Source: Methylovulum miyakonense HT12 (GTDB taxonomy: Bacteria; Pseudomonadota; Gammaproteobacteria; Methylococcales; Methylomonadaceae). Taken from it: 64,000 nt of DNA. Of this stretch, positions 1-10,212 are shown piece after piece. The stretch spans positions 2,185,551 through 2,249,550 of the forward strand of contig NZ_KB913025.1 in the NCBI RefSeq assembly GCF_000384075.1, read 5' to 3'. The position numbers and the translations under genes are program-made. The notes beneath the pieces were generated by a model that was not told the DNA's origin, ran no database searches, and saw nothing but the letters and a program-made list of their open reading frames with translations. Numbering within the stretch: the first letter of the stretch is position 1; every line of letters begins with the position of its first letter.

Positions 1-152
1 CGTTTTTTTAGGGCATCGCGATGGTTTCTGGCCGTTTTCACCGTACATAGCAGATTGACCGAAGGGAAAATGACTCCGGCGATAAAGCAACCGGCAACTG
101 CCAGCAGGGCGACAAGCAGTAACCTATAATACAGCCGACTTTTCGATTTCAT
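1..152 (-). CDS. Partial N-terminus of a 1-acylglycerol-3-phosphate acyltransferase-like (OlsA/PlsC-type) protein
   Basis: The first 50 codons of a minus-strand gene are visible; the rest lies beyond base 1. Translation from the ATG at 152 begins MKSKSRLYYRLLLVALLAVA, then a hydrophobic run through about residue 30 and a basic segment (VKTARNHRDALKK). A single N-terminal membrane anchor followed by a basic stretch is how membrane-bound lysophospholipid acyltransferases start. The gene overlaps the end of the OlsB-like gene by 29 bases, so the two are probably translated together. In ornithine-lipid synthesis, OlsB makes lyso-ornithine lipid and OlsA adds the second acyl chain, which fits this order. 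The catalytic HX4D block is outside the window, so identity rests on context and the N-terminal profile. Confidence 0.5.
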   Translation of the reverse strand, partial: MKSKSRLYYRLLLVALLAVAGCFIAGVIFPSVNLLCTVKTARNHRDALKK

Positions 153-915
153 TGCTCGCCTGGTAATCCCGCATGTAGTGTTTGCTGTAACGTTCTTGTA
201 ATTGGTCTAAAGGCAACAACACGAACAGGTCCATGCAATTGAAGTCTTCATCCCAACAAGGTTCACCGCAAATTAATGCCCCGAAACGCAAATAAGCTTT
301 TAGTAAAGGCGGGATACCGGATTCATCGCGGTTGCACCGCAAGCTGTAGGGGACGGGGATAGTGGGTGCCACGTCCAATGATAAGGGGGCGATATTTTTT
401 GGGTCAATATTCCGATAAACGGCATCAACCGCAAAACCGCTAGGGCCAGGGGTGATGCTGGCACAGCCCAGAAGATAATTGAATTGGCCTTTTAAGGCGT
501 ATTCCACCAACGACGACCATAGGGTGGTGAGGACTGCGCTGCCGCGAAAGTCAGGGTCGACGCAAGTCCTGCCGATTTCCAGAAAACGTCCGGGCAATGC
601 CAATACTTGATCCAGCTTAAATTCACTTTGGGAATAAAAGCGCCCCAATTTTTCCGCCTGGTACTGGGTCAGCAAGCGCGTGTAACCGACAACTTTTTGG
701 GTGGCATTGTCAAAAACCACCAGATGGTCACAGTATGGGTCAACGTCATCGTAATCCAGCCCTTCCGATTCCGATTTCAGTTTCGCACCCATTTCTTTGG
801 CAAAAACACGATAGCGTAATTTTTGCGCTTCTTTAATTAATGCTTCTGAATTGGCGACAAAACATTCCAAGCGTTTCGCTGGCTTGATGAGTACTTCTGC
901 AGTGTCTTTTCTCAT
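124..915 (-). CDS. olsB: OlsB-like GNAT N-acyltransferase (ornithine lipid-type)
   Basis: This 263-residue protein belongs to the GNAT-fold acyltransferases that use acyl-ACP or acyl-homoserine-lactone-type chemistry. Residues about 34-44 read RYRVFAKEMGA, the R-x-x-V/F-x-x-E signature of OlsB and autoinducer-synthase relatives, and about 113-129 contain EIGRTCVDPDFRGSAVL, the family core strand and acyl/pantetheine-binding loop. OlsB transfers a 3-hydroxyacyl chain from ACP to the alpha-amino group of ornithine at the cytoplasmic face of the inner membrane. I chose the ATG at 915; an in-frame TTG at 933 is possible but has no better ribosome site. The gene overlaps the start of an acyltransferase by 29 bases. 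The amino-acid substrate is inferred; some relatives act on other head groups. Confidence 0.75.
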   Translation of the reverse strand: MRKDTAEVLIKPAKRLECFVANSEALIKEAQKLRYRVFAKEMGAKLKSESEGLDYDDVDPYCDHLVVFDNATQKVVGYTRLLTQYQAEKLGRFYSQSEFKLDQVLALPGRFLEIGRTCVDPDFRGSAVLTTLWSSLVEYALKGQFNYLLGCASITPGPSGFAVDAVYRNIDPKNIAPLSLDVAPTIPVPYSLRCNRDESGIPPLLKAYLRFGALICGEPCWDEDFNCMDLFVLLPLDQLQERYSKHYMRDYQASNEIEKSAVL

Positions 916-1081
916 AATTATCCATGTGTCCAAGGGTTTCAGCTTGAAAGAATAATTAAGGAAAATGTCAGCTTAATGACGGAAAGATTAAAGTTAAATG
1001 ACAAACCGTGCCAATAACTTCTTTTTTAACAAAGGCGTAATGTGTGGTACTGCCGGACGCGCCCTTATCGGCAAATACAGT

Positions 1082-1087
1082 TATAAT
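1082..1087 (+). promoter_or_regulatory. Candidate -10 box for coaD
   Basis: A perfect TATAAT lies 52 bases upstream of the coaD start in the 223-base gap between two divergent genes. No good -35 hexamer is visible at the expected spacing, so this is only a candidate. Confidence 0.3.
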
Positions 1088-1114
1088 AAGAGTTTACCCT
1101 GTGTTTCGGCCTAA

Positions 1115-1872
<758 letters not shown>

Positions 1873-1904
1873 CTTTCTGCAATCCCGCCCTGGTGCTTAT
1901 CTCT

Positions 1905-3383
1905 ATGAATAAAACGCCTTCCATTTATGCAGTCGGGTTGCTGGCCTGTTTTTGTTCCATACACCACGCAATGGCTGAAACTACCGGCAAAACGCCCGGT
2001 CCGCTCCAAGCCATCGGGCATATTGTCGTCATCTACGCGGAAAACCGCAGCTTTGATAACCTTTACGGGTTGTTTCCAAGGGCGGACGGGGTCAAGCAAG
2101 CCAGTGCCGCGCAATACACGCAAATGGATTTGGACGGCAAGCCGTTCAAACACTTGCCGCCGATTTGGGCCAGCAAACACACGCCTCTGATTGACGCTAA
2201 ATTGCCCAACCAACCTTTCCAAATTGACAGCCCGCCAGTCAATTTACCGCTGTCCGTGCAGACCCGCGACCTTGTCCACCGCTATTACCAGCACATCGAA
2301 CAAATCAACGGCGGGCTTAACAACCGTTTTGCCGCCATTTCCGATGCGGGCGGTTTGGCCATGGGGTATTACAATGGGGCTAAGCTCCCATTATGGCAAT
2401 GGGCTAAGGATTATGTGCTGGCGGACAATTTTTTCATGGGGGCGTTTGGCGGTTCGTATTTAAACCACCAGTGGCTGGTCTGTGCTTGTACGCCACAAGA
2501 CAACAACGCGCCGCAGGAACTTCGTGCCCAACTGGACGGGAAGGGGCGGTTGCAACACAAGCCCGGAGCAAAAGCTTCGGCCCTGCAAGCCCCGCCCGCA
2601 TTCTTTGACGGCGCGTTCACGCCGGATGGTTACAGTGTCAATAGCGTGCAACCGGCGTACCAGCCATCGGGTGTGCCGCCCGTCAAAGGTGGCGACACGC
2701 GCTTGGCCGGAGCCCGTTACCATTTGCCGCCCCAAACCGCGAAAACCATAGGCGACACCTTGTCCGCCAAAGGCATTGGCTGGGCGTGGTATGCCGGTGG
2801 TTGGGACAAGGCGGTCATTGATGGGGCGCAAGGGAAACGTAGCGTGATTTATGCCGAAGCTCCTGGCGCGTTGAATTTCCAGCCCCATCACCAACCATTC
2901 AATTATTACGCACGTTTTGCACCTGGCACGCAAGACCGCGGGCAACATTTAAAAGATGGTGAGGATTTCCTGCAAGCGATTGCTAACGGCACCTTGCCGC
3001 CAGTGTCATTCTACAAACCTGCTGGGGGGGTGAACGAGCATCCCGGTTATACCAATGTACTGAGCGGTGACCAACATATTGCCGGTTTGCTGGAACGCCT
3101 GCGCCATAGCCGGCAATGGCGGGATATGGCCATCATCGTCACCTACGATGAAAATGGCGGTTTTTGGGATCATGTCCCGCCCCCCAAAGGTGACCGTTGG
3201 GGGCCTGGTTCACGCATTCCGGCGATCATCATCTCGCCGTTCGCCAAACGCGGCTTTGTCGACCATAGCCTTTACGACACCACCTCCATCATCAAATTCA
3301 TCACCCGGCGTTATGGCTTGGAAGCATTGCCTGGCGTTAGGGAGAACACCGGGGATTTGCTGAATGCCTTTGAATTCAAATAA
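1905..3383 (+). CDS. Secreted phosphoesterase of the AcpA / phospholipase C family
   Basis: The 492-residue product starts with a signal peptide (basic MNK, hydrophobic core, A-M-A cleavage region near residue 24). The alkaline-phosphatase-like phosphoesterase family (PF04185: AcpA acid phosphatase, bacterial phospholipase C) is recognised from IYAENRSFDNLYG at about 44-56, which supplies metal ligands and the nucleophile region, and TYDENGGFWDHVPPP near residue 415, the second metal-binding block. I use the ATG at 1905; an upstream GTG at 1893 would add four residues. It is expected to hydrolyse phosphate mono- or diesters in the periplasm or outside the cell. Substrate cannot be read from sequence. 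It could be a T2SS client, but nothing here proves it. Confidence 0.85.
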   Translation: MNKTPSIYAVGLLACFCSIHHAMAETTGKTPGPLQAIGHIVVIYAENRSFDNLYGLFPRADGVKQASAAQYTQMDLDGKPFKHLPPIWASKHTPLIDAKLPNQPFQIDSPPVNLPLSVQTRDLVHRYYQHIEQINGGLNNRFAAISDAGGLAMGYYNGAKLPLWQWAKDYVLADNFFMGAFGGSYLNHQWLVCACTPQDNNAPQELRAQLDGKGRLQHKPGAKASALQAPPAFFDGAFTPDGYSVNSVQPAYQPSGVPPVKGGDTRLAGARYHLPPQTAKTIGDTLSAKGIGWAWYAGGWDKAVIDGAQGKRSVIYAEAPGALNFQPHHQPFNYYARFAPGTQDRGQHLKDGEDFLQAIANGTLPPVSFYKPAGGVNEHPGYTNVLSGDQHIAGLLERLRHSRQWRDMAIIVTYDENGGFWDHVPPPKGDRWGPGSRIPAIIISPFAKRGFVDHSLYDTTSIIKFITRRYGLEALPGVRENTGDLLNAFEFK

Positions 3384-3415
3384 AAACTGGCTATCCCAAT
3401 GCCGCCCAAGCAGCC

Positions 3416-4135
3416 GTGGAAAAACCGCCATTGCCCGAAGCTAAAAACACCATCGGCTTATGGCATGGCCAACTGGCGGACGATGATGCGCTAAGCCGGC
3501 ATTATGTGCCGCTGTTGTCCGCTGATGAATTGGCCCGCGCGGAGTCCCTGTCCAATCCGCTGATGAGGTTGCGCCATATCGAAGTGCGCGGGCGATTGCG
3601 GATGCTGCTTGCGGACGCCCTCCAGCAACATCCCGCACAATTGCGCATTGCCCGCACCGGGGAAGGCAAACCGTACTTGCCCGACCATCCGCAGCTGGTT
3701 TTCAATATTTCCCATGCCGCCAACTATTTGGCCATCGCCATCGCCCGGGACTGCCAGCTTGGGGTTGATATTGAACGCTGTCGGCCCCGCGCCAACCTTG
3801 CCGCTTTGGTGGATAAATGTTTCGCCGAAGAGGAAGCCGAATATTGGCATGGCTTGCCGGACAACCAGAAACAATCCGCCTTTTACCAATTTTGGACAAT
3901 AAAAGAGGCTTTTGTCAAAGCCACCGGGCGTGGTATTGCCCTGGGCCTAAACCAGTGTGTGGTTAACCCCCAACAGCCTGGCCAATTCTTACGCCTGCCG
4001 GACGCTTATGGTGCGGTCGAGGGATGGGGGATAGTGGGTTTGGAATTGGTGGCAAAGTCAGGGGGAGACATGCTTTGCGGGGCGGTAGTGGTTGATAGGC
4101 CCGCCTTGCAGGTGGATTGCTTTCAAATGGAGTGA
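3416..4135 (+). CDS. 4'-phosphopantetheinyl transferase (Sfp/EntD superfamily)
   Basis: The enzyme moves 4'-phosphopantetheine from CoA to a serine on carrier proteins. Sfp-family motifs are present in order: GEGKPYLPD (about 81-89), FNISHAANYLAIAIA (about 98-112), GVDIE (about 118-122) with the Mg-binding D and E, and WTIKEAFVKATGRGIALGL (about 161-179). Length 239 is typical of Sfp-type enzymes. The start is a GTG at 3416; no in-frame ATG lies nearby. It follows the phosphoesterase gene by 32 bases. Its carrier-protein target, fatty-acid, polyketide or nonribosomal, is not in the window. Confidence 0.9.
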   Translation: MEKPPLPEAKNTIGLWHGQLADDDALSRHYVPLLSADELARAESLSNPLMRLRHIEVRGRLRMLLADALQQHPAQLRIARTGEGKPYLPDHPQLVFNISHAANYLAIAIARDCQLGVDIERCRPRANLAALVDKCFAEEEAEYWHGLPDNQKQSAFYQFWTIKEAFVKATGRGIALGLNQCVVNPQQPGQFLRLPDAYGAVEGWGIVGLELVAKSGGDMLCGAVVVDRPALQVDCFQME

Positions 4136-4151
4136 TGGCCCACTATCAAAT

Positions 4152-4173
4152 AAACCCTCCCTCATGAGGGTTT
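4152..4173. terminator. Hairpin after the phosphopantetheinyl transferase gene
   Basis: AAACCCTC and GAGGGTTT form an 8-bp stem with a 6-base loop 16 bases after the stop codon. The T run is short, so it is a weak candidate terminator. Confidence 0.4.
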
Positions 4174-4182
4174 CGGGCACCA

Positions 4183-4231
4183 CGCAACGCCGCAACCGAG
4201 CCGCGTAGCCGCTTTTAAAACACGTTCTTAG
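4183..4231 (+). repeat. Dispersed intergenic repeat, copy 1 of 2
   Basis: This roughly 47-base stretch between convergent genes recurs in inverted orientation at 40641-40687. Both contain GCTTTTAAAACACGTTCT and a CGCAACGCCGCAA block, and they differ at only a few positions. No coding sense is seen. Confidence 0.6.
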
Positions 4232-4252
4232 GAAAGCCTACAGCTACGCCTA

Positions 4253-5095
4253 TCAGGTTTGCAATTGCCCGCACGTCACCCTAGGTTGCCCTGATAAATC
4301 CCGTTCTGTTTGCACTTGTTGGTAGCCCGAGGCGGTAAAAATTGCCTGGACAGCGGTTTCTTGGTCATAGCCATGTTCGATTAGCAGCCAACCACCGGCC
4401 ACCAGCCAATTTTTGGCGGTTTCAGCGATGGCCTTAATGTCGCTTAGCCCTTGGTCACCGGCAATGAGCGCCGATTGGGGTTCAAAGCGTACGTCGCCAT
4501 GTTGTAAGTGCCAGTCATGTTCTGCGATATAGGGCGGGTTGCTGATGACGAGTTGGAAGCGTTGCGCAGGCACTTGCCTGAACCAGTCGCTTTGATGAAA
4601 TTGGATATTTTGGATGTGGTGGCGTCCGGCGTTTTGTCGGGCGACTTGGAGAGCCTCTAGGCTGCGGTCGACTGCGGTCAGCCGGGCATTGGGCCGTTCG
4701 GCGGCAATGGTGATGGCGATAATTCCCGAACCCGTGCCGAGGTCGATAATGTTCCACTCCGCACCTGGGGGTATCAGTTTTAGGCCGAGTTCAATCAATA
4801 ATTCGGTGTCCGGGCGAGGGATCAGGACGTCGGGTGTTACCAGGAAGTCGCGTGACCAGAATTCGCGCTGGCCAGTCAGGTAAGCGATGGGTCGGCCTTG
4901 CAGGCGTTGTTGCCATAACTGTTGGAATTCTTGAAGCTGTGCTTCGCTGACCGCTTGGTCGCACCAAGCACGCAGGTAAGGGCGGGCTTTGCCAAGCACT
5001 TGGCAAAGCAAAACTTCCGCATCTAATGTAGGCGAACTGCTGATGGTGGCAAGGCTATCAGCGGCTTGTGCAAGGAGGGATTTGATAGTGGGCAT
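4253..5095 (-). CDS. prmC: Release factor glutamine methyltransferase
   Basis: PrmC (HemK) methylates the glutamine of the GGQ motif in release factors RF1 and RF2, raising termination efficiency. The SAM-binding DLGTGSGIIAITIA motif and the catalytic NPPY motif (LVISNPPYIAEHD) are both present. I start at the ATG at 5095, giving 280 residues, the family's usual length; a GTG at 5131 would add 12 residues with no family support. It lies downstream of prfA on the same strand, the conserved hemA-prfA-prmC order, but a palindromic element occupies the gap. Confidence 0.95.
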   Translation of the reverse strand: MPTIKSLLAQAADSLATISSSPTLDAEVLLCQVLGKARPYLRAWCDQAVSEAQLQEFQQLWQQRLQGRPIAYLTGQREFWSRDFLVTPDVLIPRPDTELLIELGLKLIPPGAEWNIIDLGTGSGIIAITIAAERPNARLTAVDRSLEALQVARQNAGRHHIQNIQFHQSDWFRQVPAQRFQLVISNPPYIAEHDWHLQHGDVRFEPQSALIAGDQGLSDIKAIAETAKNWLVAGGWLLIEHGYDQETAVQAIFTASGYQQVQTERDLSGQPRVTCGQLQT

Positions 5096-5160
5096 GGGGT
5101 GTTTGGTGTTTGACAAGTGGGTGCCGTCCACAAAAACTTAATGTGGGCGCATGGAAGTGC

Positions 5161-5242
5161 GTAGGTTGGGATGACGTAAGGAATCCCAGCACTTTGCAAC
5201 ACCTATTTGCTGGGATTACGCTATCGCTCCATCCCAGCCTGC
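5161..5242. repeat. GTAGG-ended palindromic element A
   Basis: Imperfect inverted repeat between prmC and prfA. It opens GTAGGTTGGGATGACG and closes with the complement of GCAGGCTGGGATGGAGCG, with internal GGAATCCCAGCA / TGCTGGGATTACG arms. A related copy is at 48999-49095. It resembles small non-autonomous mobile elements. Confidence 0.65.
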
Positions 5243-5298
5243 ATGCTTAACTTAACGGCATGGGCTGCAAACCCCGTCCCGCCCAGTATGTGGAGAAA

Positions 5299-6384
5299 TT
5301 AATCATCGCCCAATTGCGTGAGCAATTCCGCTTGATGTTCGCTGATCAGCGGTTGGATGACTTGCTCCAATCCGCCTTGCATGATGTCGTCAAGTTTGTA
5401 CAGGGTCAGGTTGATACGGTGGTCAGTGAGGCGGCCTTGCGGGTAATTGTAAGTGCGGATGCGTTCGGAACGGTCGCCGCTGCCGACTTGGAGCTTGCGC
5501 GTTAGCGATTGCTCGGCCTGGTGTTTCTCCTGTTCGGCGGACAATAGCCGTGAAGCCAGCAATGACATGGCCCGGGCGCGGTTTTTGTGTTGCGAACGTT
5601 CGTCTTGGCATTCAACCACCACGCCCGTCGGGATATGGGTGATGCGTATCGCCGATTCGGTTTTGTTGATGTGCTGGCCACCTGCACCCGAAGAACGGTA
5701 GGTGTCGACTTTCAAATCCGCCGGATTGATGTCGATGGCGTCGACTTCTTCGACTTCCGGCATGATGGCGACCGTGCACGCCGATGTGTGGATGCGGCCT
5801 TGGGATTCGGTTTCGGGGACGCGTTGGACACGGTGCGCCCCCGATTCAAATTTCAGTTGCGAATAAACGTCGCGGCCCGAGATGCGCAAAATGACTTCTT
5901 TGTAACCGCCATGGTCGCCGGGGCTTTCGCTAATGATCTCGGTTTGCCAGCCTTTCCTTTCAGTATAGCGTTGGTACATCCGTGACAAATCGCCGGAGAA
6001 TATCGCGGCTTCGTCGCCGCCAGTCCCGGCGCGTATTTCCAAGAAAATGTTGCGGTTATCGTTGGGGTCTTTAGGCAGCAGCAATAATTGCAGCTCATGG
6101 TCAAGCGCTTCCAGCCGGTCTTCCGCATCCCTCACTTCTTCTTTGGCCAGTTCACGCAGTTCCGGGTCGTTGTCATGGGTCATTTCTTTGGCCGAGGCAA
6201 GCGCTTCCAGGGCTTGTTCATAGCGTTTATAGCACTCCACCAAGGGATTGATTTGCGAATATTCTTGGCTTAAGGAGCGGAAACGGTTTTGGTTGCTTTG
6301 CACTTCGGGTTCGGAAAGTAAGGCGGCGATTTCATCGTAGCGTTCACACAGGTTTTCGAGCTTGGTTTGTATGGATTTTTTCAT
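5299..6384 (-). CDS. prfA: Peptide chain release factor 1
   Basis: RF1 reads UAA and UAG stop codons and triggers release of the finished protein. The 361-residue length is normal. The catalytic loop [18 protein letters not shown] carries the GGQ that PrmC methylates, and the stop-codon recognition tripeptide sits in [13 protein letters not shown]; it reads PET where many RF1 proteins have PAT or PVT, still P-x-T and so RF1 rather than RF2 (SPF). It overlaps the end of hemA by four bases (ATGA), implying translational coupling. Confidence 0.97.
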   Translation of the reverse strand: MKKSIQTKLENLCERYDEIAALLSEPEVQSNQNRFRSLSQEYSQINPLVECYKRYEQALEALASAKEMTHDNDPELRELAKEEVRDAEDRLEALDHELQLLLLPKDPNDNRNIFLEIRAGTGGDEAAIFSGDLSRMYQRYTERKGWQTEIISESPGDHGGYKEVILRISGRDVYSQLKFESGAHRVQRVPETESQGRIHTSACTVAIMPEVEEVDAIDINPADLKVDTYRSSGAGGQHINKTESAIRITHIPTGVVVECQDERSQHKNRARAMSLLASRLLSAEQEKHQAEQSLTRKLQVGSGDRSERIRTYNYPQGRLTDHRINLTLYKLDDIMQGGLEQVIQPLISEHQAELLTQLGDD

Positions 6385-7640
6385 TGGGGGTTGCTTAGTT
6401 TAAAAATTTCGCGGGCAGCGGCAATTAAATCATGGCGCTCGTTTTCAGCGGCGGCCCTGATTTGGGTGCTGGGCGTGTGTATCAGTTTGTTGGTGAGCGT
6501 ATGGGCGAGCCGGTTCAGGGTGTCTTCGGCGGATGCGCCGTTTTGTAAGGCCAGCAAGGCTTTTTGTAAGGTTTCATCACGGATTTGTTCTGCCGACAGG
6601 CGATAGTCGCGGATAGTCGATTGCGCCCCTTGGGCACGCAGCCAAGCCAAAAAATGCTCGACTTGGGTGTCGATAATCTCTTCCGCCTGTTGGGCGGCCA
6701 GCCGGCGCGAGTTCATGTTCTGGTCTATGGTGTTTTGTAAATCATCTACGGTGTACAAGTAAACATCAGGCAGTTGTTCGACTTCGGCCTCGATGTCACG
6801 CGGCACGGCCAAGTCGACCATGAACATGGGTTTATGCTTGCGTATTTTTAACGCGCTTTCAACCCTGCCTTTACCCAGTATGGGCAAGGAGCTGGCCGTT
6901 GAGGAAATGACAATATCGGCTTCGGCCAGATGGTTGGGCAATTCTGACAAAGCGATCGCATAACCATTGAATTGTGCCGCCAAGCTATGGGCTTTGTCGT
7001 AAGTGCGGTTGGCGATAATCAGGCGGCCTATGCCTTGCTGGGTAAGGTGCCTAGCCGCCAGTTCTATGGTTTCGCCCGCGCCGATCAGCAATGCCGTTTG
7101 TTGGCTAAGTTTGTCAAAAATTTGTTGGGCAAGCTGCACCGCCGCAAAGGCGACTGAAACGGGGCTGGAGCCGATGGCGGTGTCGGTGCGGACTTTTTTG
7201 GCGGCGGTAAACGTGTGTTGGAACAATTTGCCCAGATGTTTGCCTAGGGTGCCAGCATCGTATGCCGCTTGATAGGCGGTTTTCATTTGCCCGAGGATTT
7301 GCGGTTCGCCTAAAATCATGGAATCTAGGCCACAAGCTACCCGGAACATGTGGCGGATGGATCCGCTGTCAGTATGGCTGTAAAGGTAGGGCGTAAAGTC
7401 GGCGGCATTGAGGTGTTTGTTTCGCGCAACCCAGTCAATCAGGATTTGCTGGTTGGTGGTGGATGCGGCGTAATAGAATTCCGTGCGGTTGCAGGTGGAC
7501 AATATTGCCGCTTCGCTGATCTCCTTGATGTGGTGCAATTCCTGTAATGCGGGCTGCAAAACTTCGGTAGGGAATGACAGCCTTTCACGGATCGAAACCG
7601 GGGCTGTTTGGTAATTGATCCCTACGGCAAGTAGTGTCAT
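6381..7640 (-). CDS. hemA: Glutamyl-tRNA reductase
   Basis: HemA reduces glutamyl-tRNA to glutamate-1-semialdehyde with NADPH, the first committed step of tetrapyrrole synthesis in the C5 pathway. [13 protein letters not shown] near residues 45-57 holds the catalytic cysteine, and a Rossmann region ([16 protein letters not shown]) follows. The ATG at 7640 gives 419 residues beginning [10 protein letters not shown], the family's standard start; the GTG-like extension to 7655 is unlikely. It leads the hemA-prfA-prmC minus-strand operon and is divergent from the TPR lipoprotein gene. Confidence 0.97.
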   Translation of the reverse strand: MTLLAVGINYQTAPVSIRERLSFPTEVLQPALQELHHIKEISEAAILSTCNRTEFYYAASTTNQQILIDWVARNKHLNAADFTPYLYSHTDSGSIRHMFRVACGLDSMILGEPQILGQMKTAYQAAYDAGTLGKHLGKLFQHTFTAAKKVRTDTAIGSSPVSVAFAAVQLAQQIFDKLSQQTALLIGAGETIELAARHLTQQGIGRLIIANRTYDKAHSLAAQFNGYAIALSELPNHLAEADIVISSTASSLPILGKGRVESALKIRKHKPMFMVDLAVPRDIEAEVEQLPDVYLYTVDDLQNTIDQNMNSRRLAAQQAEEIIDTQVEHFLAWLRAQGAQSTIRDYRLSAEQIRDETLQKALLALQNGASAEDTLNRLAHTLTNKLIHTPSTQIRAAAENERHDLIAAAREIFKLSNPQ

Positions 7641-7870
7641 GGTATGTGCAGTCAATGGATGTTGGCGGTTAGATTAAGGGAATTATTGGGGTCCAGGCAA
7701 GTTTGGCTTGCCTTTCACGAGTGGCTTTTATTCAAAATAGCTTTATATTATCCCGCTGTATGCCAAGAAATAGAATAGCTTAATGAAAATGGCGTAATGA
7801 GCTCTCTAAATCAACAGCTTTTTCTGCTAATCTATTAAGACTATCTTTGAGACCTAAAATAGGATTGTGA

Positions 7871-9628
7871 GTGTTAATTCTTAAACCGATTATTAGACTA
7901 CCCGCAGTAATAACGCTGGTTTTGCTTTACGGCTGTGCCGGTTCGCCGGAAAAGCCGCAGCAACCCGACACATCACCCGTCTCTGTCAAGCCCGCTGACG
8001 TCAAGCAGAAAAGCAAGGCGAAAGAAGCCGCCACATCAATTGATCCCGACGTGCTGTTTATGTTGTTGACTGCCGAGCTCGCAGGCCAACGAGGCCAATA
8101 TGATATTGCTTTGGAAGGCTATATGGAAGCGGCAAAACGGGTCCATGATCCGCGGTTTGCCGAGCGGGCAGCCATGATTGCGATGTACCTAAAAGACGGG
8201 GGCAAGCTTAACGAGGCGGTAAAAATATGGTTACGGCAGGATGCCAATAATATCACGGCAAGGAAATTCGCCGCATTGGCCGCCTTAAAAGCCGGGGATA
8301 AAGCAGCGGCGGCCAGCCATATCGGGTCATTGTTAAAAAATGATCCGGCGGGTTTTGAAAAATCCGTACTCGAATTGGCCACCGTGCTGCAGAAGGACAA
8401 TAAGGCCACGCTGATTTTTGACGTGTTGGATGATGTTTCAAGCCAGAATCCTGGCCAGGCGACGGTCTATTTTGTCCAGGCCTTGCTGGCGACACAGATG
8501 AACAGGCCAGAGTTGGCGGAGGCCAAGGTCGGGCAAGCATTGCGGATACAGCCGGGCTGGGATAGGGCGTTGATGCTGCAAGCCCAGTTGGCCATGTATT
8601 CGGGTGACTTTAACAAAGCTAAAGAGGTGTTAAAAACAGCGGCGCTTAGGTTTCCTGAAGATAATAAAATTAAAAAATTATTGGCACAGGTTCTGATTAA
8701 GGCCAAGGCGTATGATGAAGCGGTCGGGATTTATCAGGCTATCCTAAAGGCGAACCCCAAAGAAAATGACAGCCGTATGGCCTTAGGTTTGGTGTATTTG
8801 CAAAAGGACAATCTGGATGACGCGGAAGACGTTTTTACCCAGTTACTGAAGGAGCCCGAGTGGCAAGCGCAAGCGAGTTACTATCTGGGTAAAATTGCCG
8901 AGCAGCAAAATGACGTCGACGAGGCATTGGTTTGGTACGATAAGGTCACTGATGAACGCTTGGTTTTTGAGGCCGGCATTTCGGCAATAGGCCTGCTGGG
9001 AAAGGATAAGCAATTTGCCCAGGCTGAAGCACGGTTGGCATCGTTGGCAAAAAAATATCCTAAACAAAAATTACGCCTTTTGTTGGTGCAGTCAGAATTG
9101 CTAAACCAACAGCAACAATATGGCAAGGCCTTCAATATCCTCACTAATGCGTTAACCGACTTGCCGGATGAAAAGGAGCTGTTATATGCCAGGGCCTTAA
9201 TGGCCGAGCATATCGGCAAATTGGAGGTGTTGGAAGCGGATTTGAAAAAAATTATCAGTAAATACCCTGATAACGCCGAGGCGTTAAACGCCTTAGGTTA
9301 TACCTTGGCGGATAAAACCAATCGCTATCAGGAAGCGGAAGGCTATTTGCAGCGCGCCCTTAAGTTGAATCCCGACGAAGCCGTTATATTGGATAGCTAT
9401 GGCTGGTTGCAGTTTAAATTGGGCAATATGGCCAAGGCCTTGGATTATCTCGAACGGGCTTACGCCAAACAGCAGGAAAATGAGATTGCGGCGCATCTTG
9501 CCGAAGTCCTGTGGGCGGTAAACCAAAAGGATAAGGCAAAGAAAGTCTTTAAAGAGGCCTTTAAAGAATCGCCGGATGACCATTATTTGCTTGAATTCAA
9601 AGCCCGCGTACTGGATAAAGCGGAATAA
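7871..9628 (+). CDS. TPR-repeat lipoprotein upstream of lolB
   Basis: A 585-residue protein starting at GTG 7871, with a hydrophobic signal ending in a lipobox (LLYGC, C22), so it should be lipidated and anchored in an envelope membrane. The rest is a run of tetratricopeptide repeats: helix-pair units such as AYDEAVGIYQAILKANP and the C-terminal units ending KLNPDEA. This organisation matches the TPR proteins that precede lolB in many gammaproteobacteria. No enzymatic motif is seen; TPRs usually hold protein partners. The gene ends two bases before lolB, so the two are an operon with ispE. Confidence 0.85.
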   Translation: MLILKPIIRLPAVITLVLLYGCAGSPEKPQQPDTSPVSVKPADVKQKSKAKEAATSIDPDVLFMLLTAELAGQRGQYDIALEGYMEAAKRVHDPRFAERAAMIAMYLKDGGKLNEAVKIWLRQDANNITARKFAALAALKAGDKAAAASHIGSLLKNDPAGFEKSVLELATVLQKDNKATLIFDVLDDVSSQNPGQATVYFVQALLATQMNRPELAEAKVGQALRIQPGWDRALMLQAQLAMYSGDFNKAKEVLKTAALRFPEDNKIKKLLAQVLIKAKAYDEAVGIYQAILKANPKENDSRMALGLVYLQKDNLDDAEDVFTQLLKEPEWQAQASYYLGKIAEQQNDVDEALVWYDKVTDERLVFEAGISAIGLLGKDKQFAQAEARLASLAKKYPKQKLRLLLVQSELLNQQQQYGKAFNILTNALTDLPDEKELLYARALMAEHIGKLEVLEADLKKIISKYPDNAEALNALGYTLADKTNRYQEAEGYLQRALKLNPDEAVILDSYGWLQFKLGNMAKALDYLERAYAKQQENEIAAHLAEVLWAVNQKDKAKKVFKEAFKESPDDHYLLEFKARVLDKAE

Positions 9629-9630
9629 CC

Positions 9631-10212
9631 GTGCGGATCATATTTTCTGCCCTGTCCCTTGTTTTGCTCTTGTCGGCGTGTTCCAGCGTCGATGTGGCCC
9701 CTGACGGGACTTATTCAAGATCCGCGCTGCAAGATTTGGGGCCGTTGGCCGAATGGTCCTTGGATGGCCGTTTGGCATTAAGCGGCAATAAGGATTCTTG
9801 GTCGGCCAGCATGGCTTGGGAGCATGAAGGCGCCCAAGACCAGCTTAAATTGTCCGGGCCATTAGGGCAGGGGGCGACGGTTGTCCGGCTGAATGGGGAT
9901 GTTGTCAGCATAGACCGTGGCGGAGGCAATGTGCAAACGTCTAACCAGCCGGAAGCGTTTGTCAACCAGCAGTTAGGCATGTCTGTGCCCATCAAGGCCT
10001 TAAGCCACTGGATTGTAGGGTTGCCGGAACCCGGGCCGGCATTTGTCGACATCCCTTCCGGTTTCCGGCAATCTGGCTGGATGGTTGAATATAAGCAAAT
10101 GCAACAGGTGGATAAGCGGGTGTTGCCTCGAAAAATGACCATTATGAATGACAGGGTCAAACTTAAATTAATCATTGAACAATGGGTTGTGAAGGGATCT
10201 GATGGACAATAA
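9631..10212 (+). CDS. lolB: Outer membrane lipoprotein receptor LolB
   Basis: LolB takes lipoproteins from the periplasmic carrier LolA and inserts them in the outer membrane. The 193-residue protein starts at a GTG, has a lipobox (LLLSAC, C17) and the family segments LAEWSLDGRLALSG and LSHWIVGLPEPG. It overlaps ispE by 11 bases, the typical lolB-ispE junction. Confidence 0.93.
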   Translation: MRIIFSALSLVLLLSACSSVDVAPDGTYSRSALQDLGPLAEWSLDGRLALSGNKDSWSASMAWEHEGAQDQLKLSGPLGQGATVVRLNGDVVSIDRGGGNVQTSNQPEAFVNQQLGMSVPIKALSHWIVGLPEPGPAFVDIPSGFRQSGWMVEYKQMQQVDKRVLPRKMTIMNDRVKLKLIIEQWVVKGSDGQ